64,000 bases of DNA, from NCBI RefSeq assembly GCF_042956465.1, contig NZ_JBIBGL010000007.1, positions 372,001 through 436,000 of the forward strand, written 5' to 3'. Shown here one piece after another: positions 52,063-60,301 of this stretch. How positions within the stretch are numbered: position 1 is the stretch's first letter; the number at the start of each line of letters is the position of its first letter. Below the pieces are notes generated by a model, which ran no database searches, was not told the origin of the DNA, and worked only from the letters and a program-made list of their open reading frames with translations. The translations under genes were made by a program, and so were the position numbers. The DNA is from Embleya sp042956465. Its GTDB lineage: Bacteria > Actinomycetota > Actinomycetes > Streptomycetales > Streptomycetaceae.

Positions 52063-53877
52063 CTACTTGTCGGACGACCTCATGCCGAACGACAGTGCGC
52101 GGCGCACGTCGCGGCCGGCCTGGCGGGATTGGGCCCAGACGGTGCGCGAGATCGCGCGGATCGGTTCGAGCGTCGCGCGCCAGGCGTGTGCGAGTGCGCG
52201 GGAGGTCGGTGCCAGGACCGCCGTCCTCGCCCACACCAGCGGTCGCCGGATCAGCACGCGCAGCGCCCGAGCGCTCGCGCCGCCCAGAAGCACCGTACGG
52301 CGCCCGACGCGGATCGCCGGTCGGACCGTCGCGAAGTGCAGTCCCCGGCCGAGCGACCGGCCCGCCGACATGGTCCTGCGGCCGACCCAGCGCGCCGGCA
52401 GCACGATCAGGAAGCGCAGGGCCCGACCGATCAGTCGGACCAGGATCACGGTCTTGTGCCCCGCCCAGCGCAGCGGCAGCACGATCAGGAAACGCAGGGC
52501 CCGACCGATCAGTCGGACCAGGATCACGGTCTTGCGGCCGGCCCAGCGCAGCGGCAGCACGATCAGGAAACGCAGCCCCCAGCCGAGGGCCCGACCGAGG
52601 GCACGAACGAGGCGGACGACCCGATGCCAGGCCCAGACCACCGGTCGGGCGACGACCGTCTCGAACACGATCCCGATGCCGCGCCCGATCATCGCGAGGC
52701 CGCGCCCGGCGAGCCGCACTGCGCGCAGGGCGCCGCGGCCGGCCCAGCGGATCGGTACGACGAGGCCGAGGTAGAGCGCGCGTTCGGCGATTCGGGCGCC
52801 CAGGCGCAGGCCGCGTCGGACCAGGTCGGCTCCGCGGATCAGTCCGCGCCAGACCCACGCGGCCGGCCTCGACACGGCGTGCCGGAGCACGAAGCCCACG
52901 CCTCGCCCGAGCGCGACCAGGACACGTCGGCCGACTCGCGCACCGGCCACCACCCGGCGCCCCAGCCACTTGAGCGGCACGATCAGTACGTAGTGGAGCC
53001 ACCGTGCGAAGCCGCGACCGATCACCCGGGCGGCCCGCCAACCCCACCGGGCGGGCACCACCAGAAGCAGGTACAGGGCGCGTACGAGCCCGGCGCCCAG
53101 CATGCCGGCGACGCGGACCGCGAAGCGGGCGAGTGCGACCAGCCCGGCGCCGAGCGGACGCAGCAGCGCAGTCCGGACCCAGCGCAGCGGCAGCACGACG
53201 GCGTACCGGCCGAACAGCCGCAGCCCGCGCCACAACACGTCGACGGCCAACCACCACAACCCCCGGCCCACCGCGAACACACCGACCCGCACGGCCTTTG
53301 CGAGCGGGACGAGGATCAGCCTCCACAGCCACGTGTCGAGCCGGCGCCCGACGGCCAGGATCGTCCGCACGATCGGGACCAGGAACCAGTCCCACACCGC
53401 GATCTCGAGTGCGCGCCCCAGCCCCACCAGGAGTCGACCGGCGGGGAACACGATCCGGTCCCGGGTGCCCCGGGCCGTCACCTTGAGCAGTTCCCATGCC
53501 AATCGGGTCGGCAGCAGCACCATCACCGCGATGATCCGGATCGGCCAGCGGATCAGGTCGTAGAGCAGACCGGTCGGTTCCGGTGCGCGCTCGGGCGTTT
53601 GACGACTCGTCATCGGTCGGTCGGGCTTGCGGGGGTCCGCCTTCCGGAGGTCCGGCCCGTGCGGGTCCGTCTTCCGGAGGTCCGTCTCGGGCGGGTCCGC
53701 TTTCCGGAGGTCCGTCGCCTCCCGGTCCGTCGGGCGATCGAGCGGCATCCGAGACGCCGTCGTCTGCCCGTCGAGGGACGGGGGTTCGTCGCCCTGCCGC
53801 GCGGCCGAAGGGTCTTTGCGCAGATCAACCGGACTACCACCGTCCGATTGATTGCCGTCGTGCACGGTTTCCTGCAT
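52063..53877 (-). CDS. Repetitive Trp/Arg-rich, highly basic protein of unknown function
   Basis: I know no function for this 604-residue protein. Residues about 1-95 are hydrophilic, with a short repeat (xDLRKxDPxxP; TDLRKADPPETDLRKTDP). From about residue 100 on, hydrophobic strands or short helices of 8-12 residues alternate with W-x-x-R/K clusters. A recurring unit is [ILV]VLPLRWAGRKTVILVRLIG with variants such as VVPARWGWRAARVIGRGF and IVPLKWLGRRVV. At least a dozen variants occur. Three successive units near 52397-52575 are almost identical in DNA as well (78-base period). The net charge is strongly positive. It could coat or insert into membranes or bind polyanions. The ATG at 53877 is preceded by a G-rich ribosome site. 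Confidence 0.75.
   Translation of the reverse strand: MQETVHDGNQSDGGSPVDLRKDPSAARQGDEPPSLDGQTTASRMPLDRPTDREATDLRKADPPETDLRKTDPHGPDLRKADPRKPDRPMTSRQTPERAPEPTGLLYDLIRWPIRIIAVMVLLPTRLAWELLKVTARGTRDRIVFPAGRLLVGLGRALEIAVWDWFLVPIVRTILAVGRRLDTWLWRLILVPLAKAVRVGVFAVGRGLWWLAVDVLWRGLRLFGRYAVVLPLRWVRTALLRPLGAGLVALARFAVRVAGMLGAGLVRALYLLLVVPARWGWRAARVIGRGFARWLHYVLIVPLKWLGRRVVAGARVGRRVLVALGRGVGFVLRHAVSRPAAWVWRGLIRGADLVRRGLRLGARIAERALYLGLVVPIRWAGRGALRAVRLAGRGLAMIGRGIGIVFETVVARPVVWAWHRVVRLVRALGRALGWGLRFLIVLPLRWAGRKTVILVRLIGRALRFLIVLPLRWAGHKTVILVRLIGRALRFLIVLPARWVGRRTMSAGRSLGRGLHFATVRPAIRVGRRTVLLGGASARALRVLIRRPLVWARTAVLAPTSRALAHAWRATLEPIRAISRTVWAQSRQAGRDVRRALSFGMRSSDK
52397..52575. repeat. 78-bp tandem repeat inside the Trp/Arg-rich gene
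   Basis: Units begin GGCAGCACGATCAGGAA at 52397, 52475 and 52553 (the last one partial), a 78-base period equal to 26 residues. The first two differ at only a few positions, so recent duplication or gene conversion is likely. Confidence 0.9.
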
Positions 53878-54220
53878 GGCGTCCCCCCGAGGTGACCCGG
53901 CTCCCCGCCGGATCCTGCCTCCTTGGGACACCGCGGCCGGCGCATCCTCACGCCCCGTATGCGAGGAATTTTTCGGGCGGGATGGGTGCGGCGGTCGACC
54001 CGGAGGCGGACGCGAAGGCCGCGCGGGGGTCGAGGCGGGATCGCCCCGGCCGGCCGATCCCGCGCCGCACCGACGCGTGCCTCCGCGCCCGCACCGACCG
54101 AACGACCCCCGCGCCCCGCGCCCTGCTCCCACGCCCGACCCCCGCACCCTGCCCTTCCGCGCCACGGCGCGTGTGTACAGGCCCGGTCCGCGCGCCGCCC
54201 AGGCGATCGCGGGCCGGGCT
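53878..54220. other. Gap upstream of the repeat-protein gene
   Basis: No gene with good codon bias is seen. It probably holds the promoter of the leftward repeat-protein gene; an AT-richer patch near 53955-53975 (GAGGAATTTTTCGGG) is the only feature that stands out. Confidence 0.4.
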
Positions 54221-54246
54221 CGGACTCGGGCGCCGGCCCGAGTCCG
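54221..54246 (-). terminator. Hairpin terminator after the second MFS gene
   Basis: CGGACTCGGGC (54221-54231) pairs perfectly with GCCCGAGTCCG (54236-54246) with a 4-base loop, 11 bases beyond the leftward MFS stop codon. Confidence 0.8.
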
Positions 54247-54256
54247 ATCAGGCCTC

Positions 54257-55723
54257 CTAGCGGGCCGGTTCCGGCAAGGGCGTGCCCTCCGCCGGCAACG
54301 AGGCCGTGTCCGGTTCGGCGGCCGTGGGCGCGGCCGGTGCGCGGCGCACCAGCAGGCCGACCGCGCCGACCACCACCGCGATGGCGATCAGGTACCCGAA
54401 GGTGCCCTGGAATGCGGACACCACGGCGTGGCTCTCGGTGCGCTTCTGCAGCACCAGTGCGGCGATGGCGATACCGAGCGTGCCGCCGATCTGGTTGCCG
54501 AGGTAGACGGCCGCGGTCGCGCTGGGTACCGACTCCGGGGCCACCGAACCGAAGACGGAGGACATCGCGGGCGCGCCGACGAAGCCCAGTCCCGCGCCGG
54601 TCACCAGCGAATAGCCCACCAGGATCGCCGTGTTCGTACCGGCGTCGGCGGTGCTGAAACCCAGGATGCCGAGCGCGGCCAGCACGCCGCCGAACGGGAT
54701 CAGCGCACGGGCGCCGACCCTGTCGAACAGTTGGCCGGCGATCGGCATACCGATCCACACGCCGACGCCCTGCGGCACCAGCAGCAGGCCGGCCGCCATC
54801 ACGCCGCGGTCGCGTGCCACCTGGTAGTACAGCGGAATCAGGAACAGCAACGAGAACAGCAGGATGCCGGTCAGGAACACCGCGCCGATGCCGACCGCGA
54901 AACCGCGGATCCGGAACAACCGCACGTCGATCAGCGGGTGCTCGGCGCGCAGTGCGTGCAGCACGTAGCCGATGATCAGGGCGGCGCCCGCGACCAGCGC
55001 CGCGATCACCCGCGGTGCGCCGAAGCCGCTGTCGCCGGCGGCCTGGGAGAGGCCGTAGACGACCGCCGCGAAGCCGGGGCACAGCAGCGAGATGCCGCGT
55101 GCGTCCAGCGGCGGCGGCTCGCCCTCGCGCGGCGGATCGGCCGGGATCTGCCGGTAGGCGAGCGCCAGGGCGATCACGCCGATCGGCAGGTTGATGATGA
55201 ACATCCAGCGCCAGTTGGCGTGTTCGAGCAAAACGCCGCCGAGCACCGGGCCCAGGATCGGACCCAGGGTGACCACGGCGCCGACGATGCCGATCATCTT
55301 GCCCGCCCGCTTGGGCCCGGCGGCCAGGGCCAGCATGGTCAGCAGGGTCGGCTCCAGCGCGCCGACGCCGATGCCCTGGAGCACCCGGAACGCGATCAGG
55401 CTCTCCGCGTTCCAGGCGATCGCGGACAATGCCGAGCCGGCCAGGAAGACGGTCAGGCCGGTGAGCCACACCGTCTTGCCGCCGAATCGGCCGGCGGCCC
55501 AGCCGGCCAGTGGCACGGTCGCGGCCAGCGCCAACAGATAGCCGGTGGCCACCCATTCGATGGTCTCGAGTGGTGCGTCGAAGTGTTCGCCGAGGGTGTC
55601 GATGCCGACGTTGACGATCGTGGTGTCCAGGATCCCCATCACGCCGCCGAGCAGCATGACCAGCATCAGACGCAGGAGTGGCCCGTCGATCCTGGTCTCG
55701 GGGTCGGGAGGTGCGGTGGCCAT
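54257..55723 (-). CDS. MFS drug-efflux transporter (DHA2 family)
   Basis: Multidrug-type proton antiporter of 488 residues with about 14 membrane helices. Motif D1 is LDTTIVNVGIDTL, the loop motif A region is GWAAGRFGGKTVWLTG, and the motif-C region is GAVVTLGPILGPVLGGVLLE with ANWRWMFIINLPIG, all typical of EmrB/QacA-like pumps. Substrate unknown. The ATG at 55723 is chosen because GGAGG lies just upstream; a TTG four codons earlier is possible. It is divergent from a TetR gene across an AT-rich operator region. Confidence 0.93.
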   Translation of the reverse strand: MATAPPDPETRIDGPLLRLMLVMLLGGVMGILDTTIVNVGIDTLGEHFDAPLETIEWVATGYLLALAATVPLAGWAAGRFGGKTVWLTGLTVFLAGSALSAIAWNAESLIAFRVLQGIGVGALEPTLLTMLALAAGPKRAGKMIGIVGAVVTLGPILGPVLGGVLLEHANWRWMFIINLPIGVIALALAYRQIPADPPREGEPPPLDARGISLLCPGFAAVVYGLSQAAGDSGFGAPRVIAALVAGAALIIGYVLHALRAEHPLIDVRLFRIRGFAVGIGAVFLTGILLFSLLFLIPLYYQVARDRGVMAAGLLLVPQGVGVWIGMPIAGQLFDRVGARALIPFGGVLAALGILGFSTADAGTNTAILVGYSLVTGAGLGFVGAPAMSSVFGSVAPESVPSATAAVYLGNQIGGTLGIAIAALVLQKRTESHAVVSAFQGTFGYLIAIAVVVGAVGLLVRRAPAAPTAAEPDTASLPAEGTPLPEPAR

Positions 55724-55735
55724 GGATGCCTCCAA

Positions 55736-55795
55736 GTTACCGATGAGATCAGTTAACTAAACTCGCGAGTAAAAATTAACAGCACGTCTGGTAAC
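55736..55795. promoter_or_regulatory. Operator-like palindromes between MFS and TetR genes
   Basis: A perfect 10-base palindrome ACTCGCGAGT (55761-55770) is flanked by GTTAAC (55752-55757) and TTAAC (55776-55780), and further out by GTTACC (55736-55741) and GGTAAC (55790-55795). This nested symmetry in an AT-rich 80-base divergent region is probably the TetR operator. Confidence 0.6.
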
Positions 55796-55803
55796 GTCGC
55801 AAC

Positions 55804-56628
55804 ATGGTCGAGGGAACGAAGAGGTCGACGACGCGAGCGGCCGGCGACACGGCGGCACGGAGCACGCCGGCGGGCCGAGCGACGACCGGATCGCCGACAA
55901 CCGGATCAGCGCCCGCGGGACCGTCGGCGGCAGATCCGACGACGACCCGCGCGCCTGCGCCCCCTCCCGCCCACGGCACGACGCGCGGCCGGATCGACAA
56001 GCGTCGGGCGATCCTGGCCGCCGCCGAGGCGGTGTTCACCCGTGAGGGCTACACACTGGCCGGCATCGATGCGATCGCCGCCGAGGCCGGCGTGTCCAAG
56101 CCGACCATCTACAACCACCTCGGCGGCAAGGAGAACCTCTTCCGCACCGTCATGGTCGAGGCCGCGATCGAATCCAGCGGCCGGATCCTGGCCGCGCTGG
56201 AGGCGTTCCCCACCGATGCCGAGGAGTTGCATCCGCGGCTGACCGCGATCGCTCACCGCGTCGTGCAGTGTCAGGCGGGCGAGAAGGGTTGGGCGCTCCA
56301 GCGGCTGGTGTACGCCGAGGCGGCGCGCTTCCCGGACCTGTACGACACCATCCGCGAGGGTGGCACCGTACAGATCATCGACGCCCTGGCCGGCCGACTG
56401 GCCCGGCTCGCGCACGGCGGACACCTGGACATCGACGACCCGGTCACCGCCGCGAACCAGTTCCTGGCACTGATCTCCGGCGACCTGCCCACGCTCACCG
56501 CGCTGGGCACCCGGCCGGTGGACGACGCGGCCCTCGATCGCGCGGTGACCGCCGGGGTGACCACGTTCCTGCGCGCGTTCGCCCCGCGTGAGGGCGCAGG
56601 CGCGGTCACGACGCGGCCCCGCCACTGA
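55804..56628 (+). CDS. TetR-family transcriptional repressor
   Basis: Regulator of 274 residues with a Thr/Ala/Pro-rich N-terminal extension of about 60 residues. The TetR helix-turn-helix reads IDKRRAILAAAEAVFTREGY, then IAAEAGVSKPTIYNHLGGKE. The C-terminal ligand domain (about 120-260) resembles the TetR_C group found with efflux pumps (WALQRLVYAEAARFPDLYDT). It is divergent from the DHA2 pump and likely represses it through the nested palindromes in between. Its 3' end overlaps the convergent peptide-ABC ATPase gene by 23 bases, with no room for a terminator. Confidence 0.93.
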   Translation: MVEGTKRSTTRAAGDTAARSTPAGRATTGSPTTGSAPAGPSAADPTTTRAPAPPPAHGTTRGRIDKRRAILAAAEAVFTREGYTLAGIDAIAAEAGVSKPTIYNHLGGKENLFRTVMVEAAIESSGRILAALEAFPTDAEELHPRLTAIAHRVVQCQAGEKGWALQRLVYAEAARFPDLYDTIREGGTVQIIDALAGRLARLAHGGHLDIDDPVTAANQFLALISGDLPTLTALGTRPVDDAALDRAVTAGVTTFLRAFAPREGAGAVTTRPRH

Positions 56629-58471
56629 GCACCCGCCCACCGCGCGCCTCCGGCTCCCCGGGGCCTGCCGCACTTGCCGGACCCGCCGCGTCCGCCACCT
56701 CACCGGCCGCCGCCGCGACGGTCTCGACCGCCACTGCGTGCGCCACCGCCGTACCGTGCGTCACCGCTGCCCCGGGCGCCTCCGTCACCCCGGCCGTCTT
56801 CCCCACCTCTACCCCCACCGCCGCAATCGGGCGCGGTACGGCGGCCAGCAGCTCGCGCGTGTATTGCGCCTCGGGCCGGATGAACACCCGCTCGGCGTCG
56901 CCGCTTTCCACCACCCGGCCGTCCTTCATCACCAGGATGCGATCGCTCACGTGCCGGATCACCCCCAGATCGTGCGAGATGAACAGCAGCGCCAGGCTCA
57001 ACTCGGCCCGCAGGTCGGCGAGCAGGTCCAGGATCTGCGCCTGGATGGACACGTCCAGCGCGGACACCGGCTCGTCGCACACGATCAACTCGGGCGACGG
57101 TGCCAAGGCCCGGGCGATGGCCACCCGTTGCCGCTGGCCGCCGGACATGTCGCGTGGTCGCCGATCCAGCAGATCCGTGGACAGGCCGACCTGATCGAGG
57201 AGTTCGAGAACCCGGGCGCGATGCGCGGCCCGGGTGGAGCGCAGCCGGCCGCCCGGCAGCCCCGCCGCGGCGACCGCCTCGCCCAGGATGCGGGCGACCG
57301 GATACCGGGGGTCGAACGAGCCGAGCGGGTCCTGCTGTACGGCCTGGATCCGGCCGCGCGAGGCGCGCCGCGCGGATTCGGGCAGCTCGCTCCAGGGCGC
57401 GTCGCGAAAGCGCACCACACCCGCGTCGGGACGCTCCCAACCCAGCACGATCCGCGCGACCGTGGTCTTGCCGGACCCGGACTCGCCCACCACGCCCAGG
57501 GTTTCGCCCGACCGCAGCGCGAACGACACGTCCCGGACCGCGTCGTGCCCGGTGCCGTCCGGCCCGCGGAAGCGCTTGCCGATCCCGGTCGCCTCCAGCA
57601 GCACCGCGCCCACCGGCGGCGCGGCGGGCACCGCGACCCGGGTCGAGCCGACCGGTGCGGACAGCCGGGTCCCCTTCGCGTCGGCCGACGGCACCGCCGC
57701 GAGCAGTGCCCGGGTATAGGTGTGCTCCGGCTCGGTCAGGACCCGTTCGGCGGGCCCCTGTTCGACGATTCTGCCCGCGTGCATCACCGCGATCCGGTCC
57801 GCCAGCCGGGCCACCGCGGCCAGGTCGTGGCTGATCAGCAACACGGCGGTGCCCCGCTCCTTGAGCCGGCCCAACAGGGTGAGCACCTGGGCCTGCACGG
57901 TGACGTCGAGCGCGGTGGTCGGCTCGTCCGCGAGCAGCAGTTCGGGGCCGCCGGCCAGCGCGGATGCGATCAGGGCGCGCTGGCGCAGGCCGCCGGAGAG
58001 CTGGTGCGGATACTGCCTCGCGCGGCGCGCCGGATCCGGGATGCCCACGTCGTCCAGGAGTTCGAGCACACGATCGCCGACCCGAGCGCGTGGTACCACC
58101 GCGTGGGTGCGCAGCGCCTCGGCGACCTCCGCGCCGACCGTGCGCAACGGGTCGAGCGAGACCAGCGCGTCCTGGAGGACCAGGCCGATCCGGCGGCCCC
58201 GGAGCGCCCGCCAGCGCGATTCGGACAGCATGCTCAGGTCGGTGCCCGCGAAGGCGAGTCGGCGGGCGCTCACCCGGGCTCCGCCCCCGGTGAGTCCGAC
58301 CAGGGTGCGCGCGGTGACGCTCTTCCCGGAGCCGGACTCGCCGACCACGGCCAGACATTCGCCGCGTGCGAGGGTGAACGACACGTCGCGCACCACCGGT
58401 TCTCGGCCGGGAAAGGCGACGTCGAGTCCGTCCACGACGAGCAGCGGCTCGGTCGGGGCAGTGGTGGTCAT
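56606..58471 (-). CDS. Dipeptide/oligopeptide ABC transporter, fused DppD-DppF ATPase
   Basis: Both ATPase subunits of a peptide-type importer in one 621-residue chain. The first ABC domain (about 10-260) has Walker A VVGESGSGKSVTA, signature LSGGLRQRALIASAL and Walker B LLLADEPTTALD. The second (about 300-545) has VVGESGSGKTTVA, MSGGQRQRVAIARAL and ELIVCDEPVSALD. Each domain is followed by the oligopeptide-type tail (PEHTYTRALLAAVP; PEAQYTRELLAAVP). A 65-residue Ala/Val/Gly-rich tail ends the protein. The ATG at 58471 overlaps the permease stop (ATGA). Last gene of the four-gene operon. Confidence 0.94.
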   Translation of the reverse strand: MTTTAPTEPLLVVDGLDVAFPGREPVVRDVSFTLARGECLAVVGESGSGKSVTARTLVGLTGGGARVSARRLAFAGTDLSMLSESRWRALRGRRIGLVLQDALVSLDPLRTVGAEVAEALRTHAVVPRARVGDRVLELLDDVGIPDPARRARQYPHQLSGGLRQRALIASALAGGPELLLADEPTTALDVTVQAQVLTLLGRLKERGTAVLLISHDLAAVARLADRIAVMHAGRIVEQGPAERVLTEPEHTYTRALLAAVPSADAKGTRLSAPVGSTRVAVPAAPPVGAVLLEATGIGKRFRGPDGTGHDAVRDVSFALRSGETLGVVGESGSGKTTVARIVLGWERPDAGVVRFRDAPWSELPESARRASRGRIQAVQQDPLGSFDPRYPVARILGEAVAAAGLPGGRLRSTRAAHRARVLELLDQVGLSTDLLDRRPRDMSGGQRQRVAIARALAPSPELIVCDEPVSALDVSIQAQILDLLADLRAELSLALLFISHDLGVIRHVSDRILVMKDGRVVESGDAERVFIRPEAQYTRELLAAVPRPIAAVGVEVGKTAGVTEAPGAAVTHGTAVAHAVAVETVAAAAGEVADAAGPASAAGPGEPEARGGRVLSGGAAS

Positions 58472-59328
58472 CGGGGAATCCCTCCGGCGAAACGGGTACG
58501 GGCATGCCGACCGGCCACGTTCACCGCGATCACGGCGCAGGTGACCGCGGCGCCGGGGAACACCCCGATCCACCACGCGGTCTCCAGGAAGCCGCGACCC
58601 TCGGAGAGCATCGCGCCCCATTCGGGCGAGGGCGGTTGCGCGCCCAGGCCCAGGAAGCTGAGCCCGGACGCATAGATCAGCGACGTGCCGAAGCCGACCG
58701 TGCCCAGCACCAGGAGCGGCCCGATCGCATTGGGCAGCACATGCCGCACGATCAGCACGGGTCGGCGCAGACCCAGGCCGGCCGCCGCCTCGACGTATCC
58801 CGAACGCCGCACCACGAGCGCCTCGGCGCGAACCAGGCGTGCGTAGCCGGGCATTGCCGCGATGGCCACCGCGACCATCACGTCCACGGTGCCGCGCCCG
58901 AGCAGGGTGACCACGAACAGCGCGAGCAACAATTCGGGCAGCGACAACATGATGTCGGCCAGGCGCATGCAGATGTGATCGGCGGCCCGGCCGCCGAGCG
59001 CCGAGAGCAGCCCCCAGGCGGTGCCGCCGACCAGGGCGAACGCGGTTGCGCCCAGGCCCAGCAGCAGGGAAGGGCGGGCGCCGTGCAGGACTCGGGCGAA
59101 CACGTCGCGGCCGAGTTGATCGGTGCCGAACCAGTGCTCGGCGTCGGGACCCCGCAGGGCGGCGAGCGGATCGGTCTCGATCGGTGAGGTGCCGGTGAAC
59201 AGGCCGGGCGCGAGCCCGAGCAGCGCGAACAACACCAGGACGGCGAGCGCCACCACGACGCTCGGACGCGGGGTGCCGTGTCGGCGGATCCGGACTCGCC
59301 GTTTCCCGGGTGCCGAAATCCCGCTCAT
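58468..59328 (-). CDS. Peptide-type ABC transporter permease (DppC-like)
   Basis: Inner-membrane permease of 286 residues. It has an N-terminal helix after a basic tail, the HWFGTDQLGRDVFARVLHGA motif typical of DppC/OppC, and the EAA loop in GYVEAAAGLGLRRPVLIVRH. About six helices are expected. It pairs with the DppB-like permease, whose gene ends 4 bases upstream of this start. The transported compound could be peptides, nickel or another small solute; the sequence does not decide. Confidence 0.93.
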   Translation of the reverse strand: MSGISAPGKRRVRIRRHGTPRPSVVVALAVLVLFALLGLAPGLFTGTSPIETDPLAALRGPDAEHWFGTDQLGRDVFARVLHGARPSLLLGLGATAFALVGGTAWGLLSALGGRAADHICMRLADIMLSLPELLLALFVVTLLGRGTVDVMVAVAIAAMPGYARLVRAEALVVRRSGYVEAAAGLGLRRPVLIVRHVLPNAIGPLLVLGTVGFGTSLIYASGLSFLGLGAQPPSPEWGAMLSEGRGFLETAWWIGVFPGAAVTCAVIAVNVAGRHARTRFAGGIPR

Positions 59329-59332
59329 TCGC

Positions 59333-60301
59333 TCATCCCTTCCGCAGTCGTGGGTCGACGACGGCGTAGAGCACGTCGGTGAGTTGCGAGATGAGCACGA
59401 AGACCAGGGCGGCCAGCAGCACGACGCCCATCACCACCGGCATGTCCTTGGTGTTCACCGACTGCAGGGTCAGGGCGCCGATGCCGGGCCGGGCGAAGAC
59501 CTTCTCGACCAGCACCGTGCCGCCCAGCAGGGTCCCGGTCAGCCAGCCCGACAGGGTCAGCAGCGGGATCGCCGCGTGCCGGAAGGCGTGCCGGGCCCGC
59601 ACCGCGCCCCGGCTCAGTCCGCGCGCCCGCGCGGTGACCACGAACGGCTCGGCCAGCGCCTTCTCCAGGCCCTCGCGCAACACTTGGGCCAGCACGCCGG
59701 CGATCGGCAGGGCGAGGGTGACCGCGGGCAGCACCAGCGTCTCGATGCCCTCGGCGCCGGCCACCGGGAACCACTGCAGGCGGAACGAGAACACGGTCAG
59801 GAGCACGATGCCCAGCCAGAACGACGGCGTGGAGACCGCGACCAACTCCCAGGCGCCGAGCGCCGAGCGCAGCACCGACCGGCGCCCGGCGGTGGCAAGC
59901 GCCGAGACCACCGCGATCACCACCGCCAACACCAGGGCCGCCATCGCCAGTTCGAAGGTCGAGCCGAACTGCTCGCCGATCAGCGCGGACACCGGCTGTT
60001 GGAGCTGATAGGACTCGCCCAGTCGGCCGTGCAGCAACTCGCCCAGATAGTGCAGATATTGGCTGAACAGCGGGTCGTCGAAGCCGTAGTCGGCCCGGAT
60101 CTGCGCGCGCACGGCGGGGGACGCGGTGGTCTGCGGGCCCAGCAGCGTGGCCACCGGATCGCCCGGCAGCAGCTTGAGCCCGGCGAACGCGAGTGTCGCG
60201 GCGCCCAGCAGCACCGAGGCGATCGCCACCAGCCGCCCGCCCACCGCGCGCAGGACGCGCGGCAGCCGGGCCGGCTCGACCGATGTCACGGCGACGGTCA
60301 T
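59333..60301 (-). CDS. Peptide-type ABC transporter permease (DppB-like)
   Basis: Permease of 322 residues with the DppB/OppB features: an N-terminal helix, LLPGDPVATLLGPQTTASPA, DYGFDDPLFSQYLHYLGELL and the EAA loop region FVVTARARGLSRGAVRARHA near residue 215. The ATG at 60301 overlaps the stop of the substrate-binding protein gene (ATGA), so the operon is translationally coupled. A longer reading of the frame upstream is the antisense or shadow part of the lipoprotein gene and was rejected. Confidence 0.93.
   Translation of the reverse strand: MTVAVTSVEPARLPRVLRAVGGRLVAIASVLLGAATLAFAGLKLLPGDPVATLLGPQTTASPAVRAQIRADYGFDDPLFSQYLHYLGELLHGRLGESYQLQQPVSALIGEQFGSTFELAMAALVLAVVIAVVSALATAGRRSVLRSALGAWELVAVSTPSFWLGIVLLTVFSFRLQWFPVAGAEGIETLVLPAVTLALPIAGVLAQVLREGLEKALAEPFVVTARARGLSRGAVRARHAFRHAAIPLLTLSGWLTGTLLGGTVLVEKVFARPGIGALTLQSVNTKDMPVVMGVVLLAALVFVLISQLTDVLYAVVDPRLRKG

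Noticed and set aside
49409..52774. 1121-codon rightward frame over the CYTH-CHAD and repeat-protein genes
   Set aside because: Low-complexity antisense product; the leftward frames contain clear CYTH, CHAD and GNAT motifs.
53610..53720. GGAGGTCCG-type direct repeats, considered as a regulatory iteron array
   Set aside because: They are in frame within the repeat-protein gene and encode the DLRKxDPxxP peptide repeats; no origin-like context is seen.
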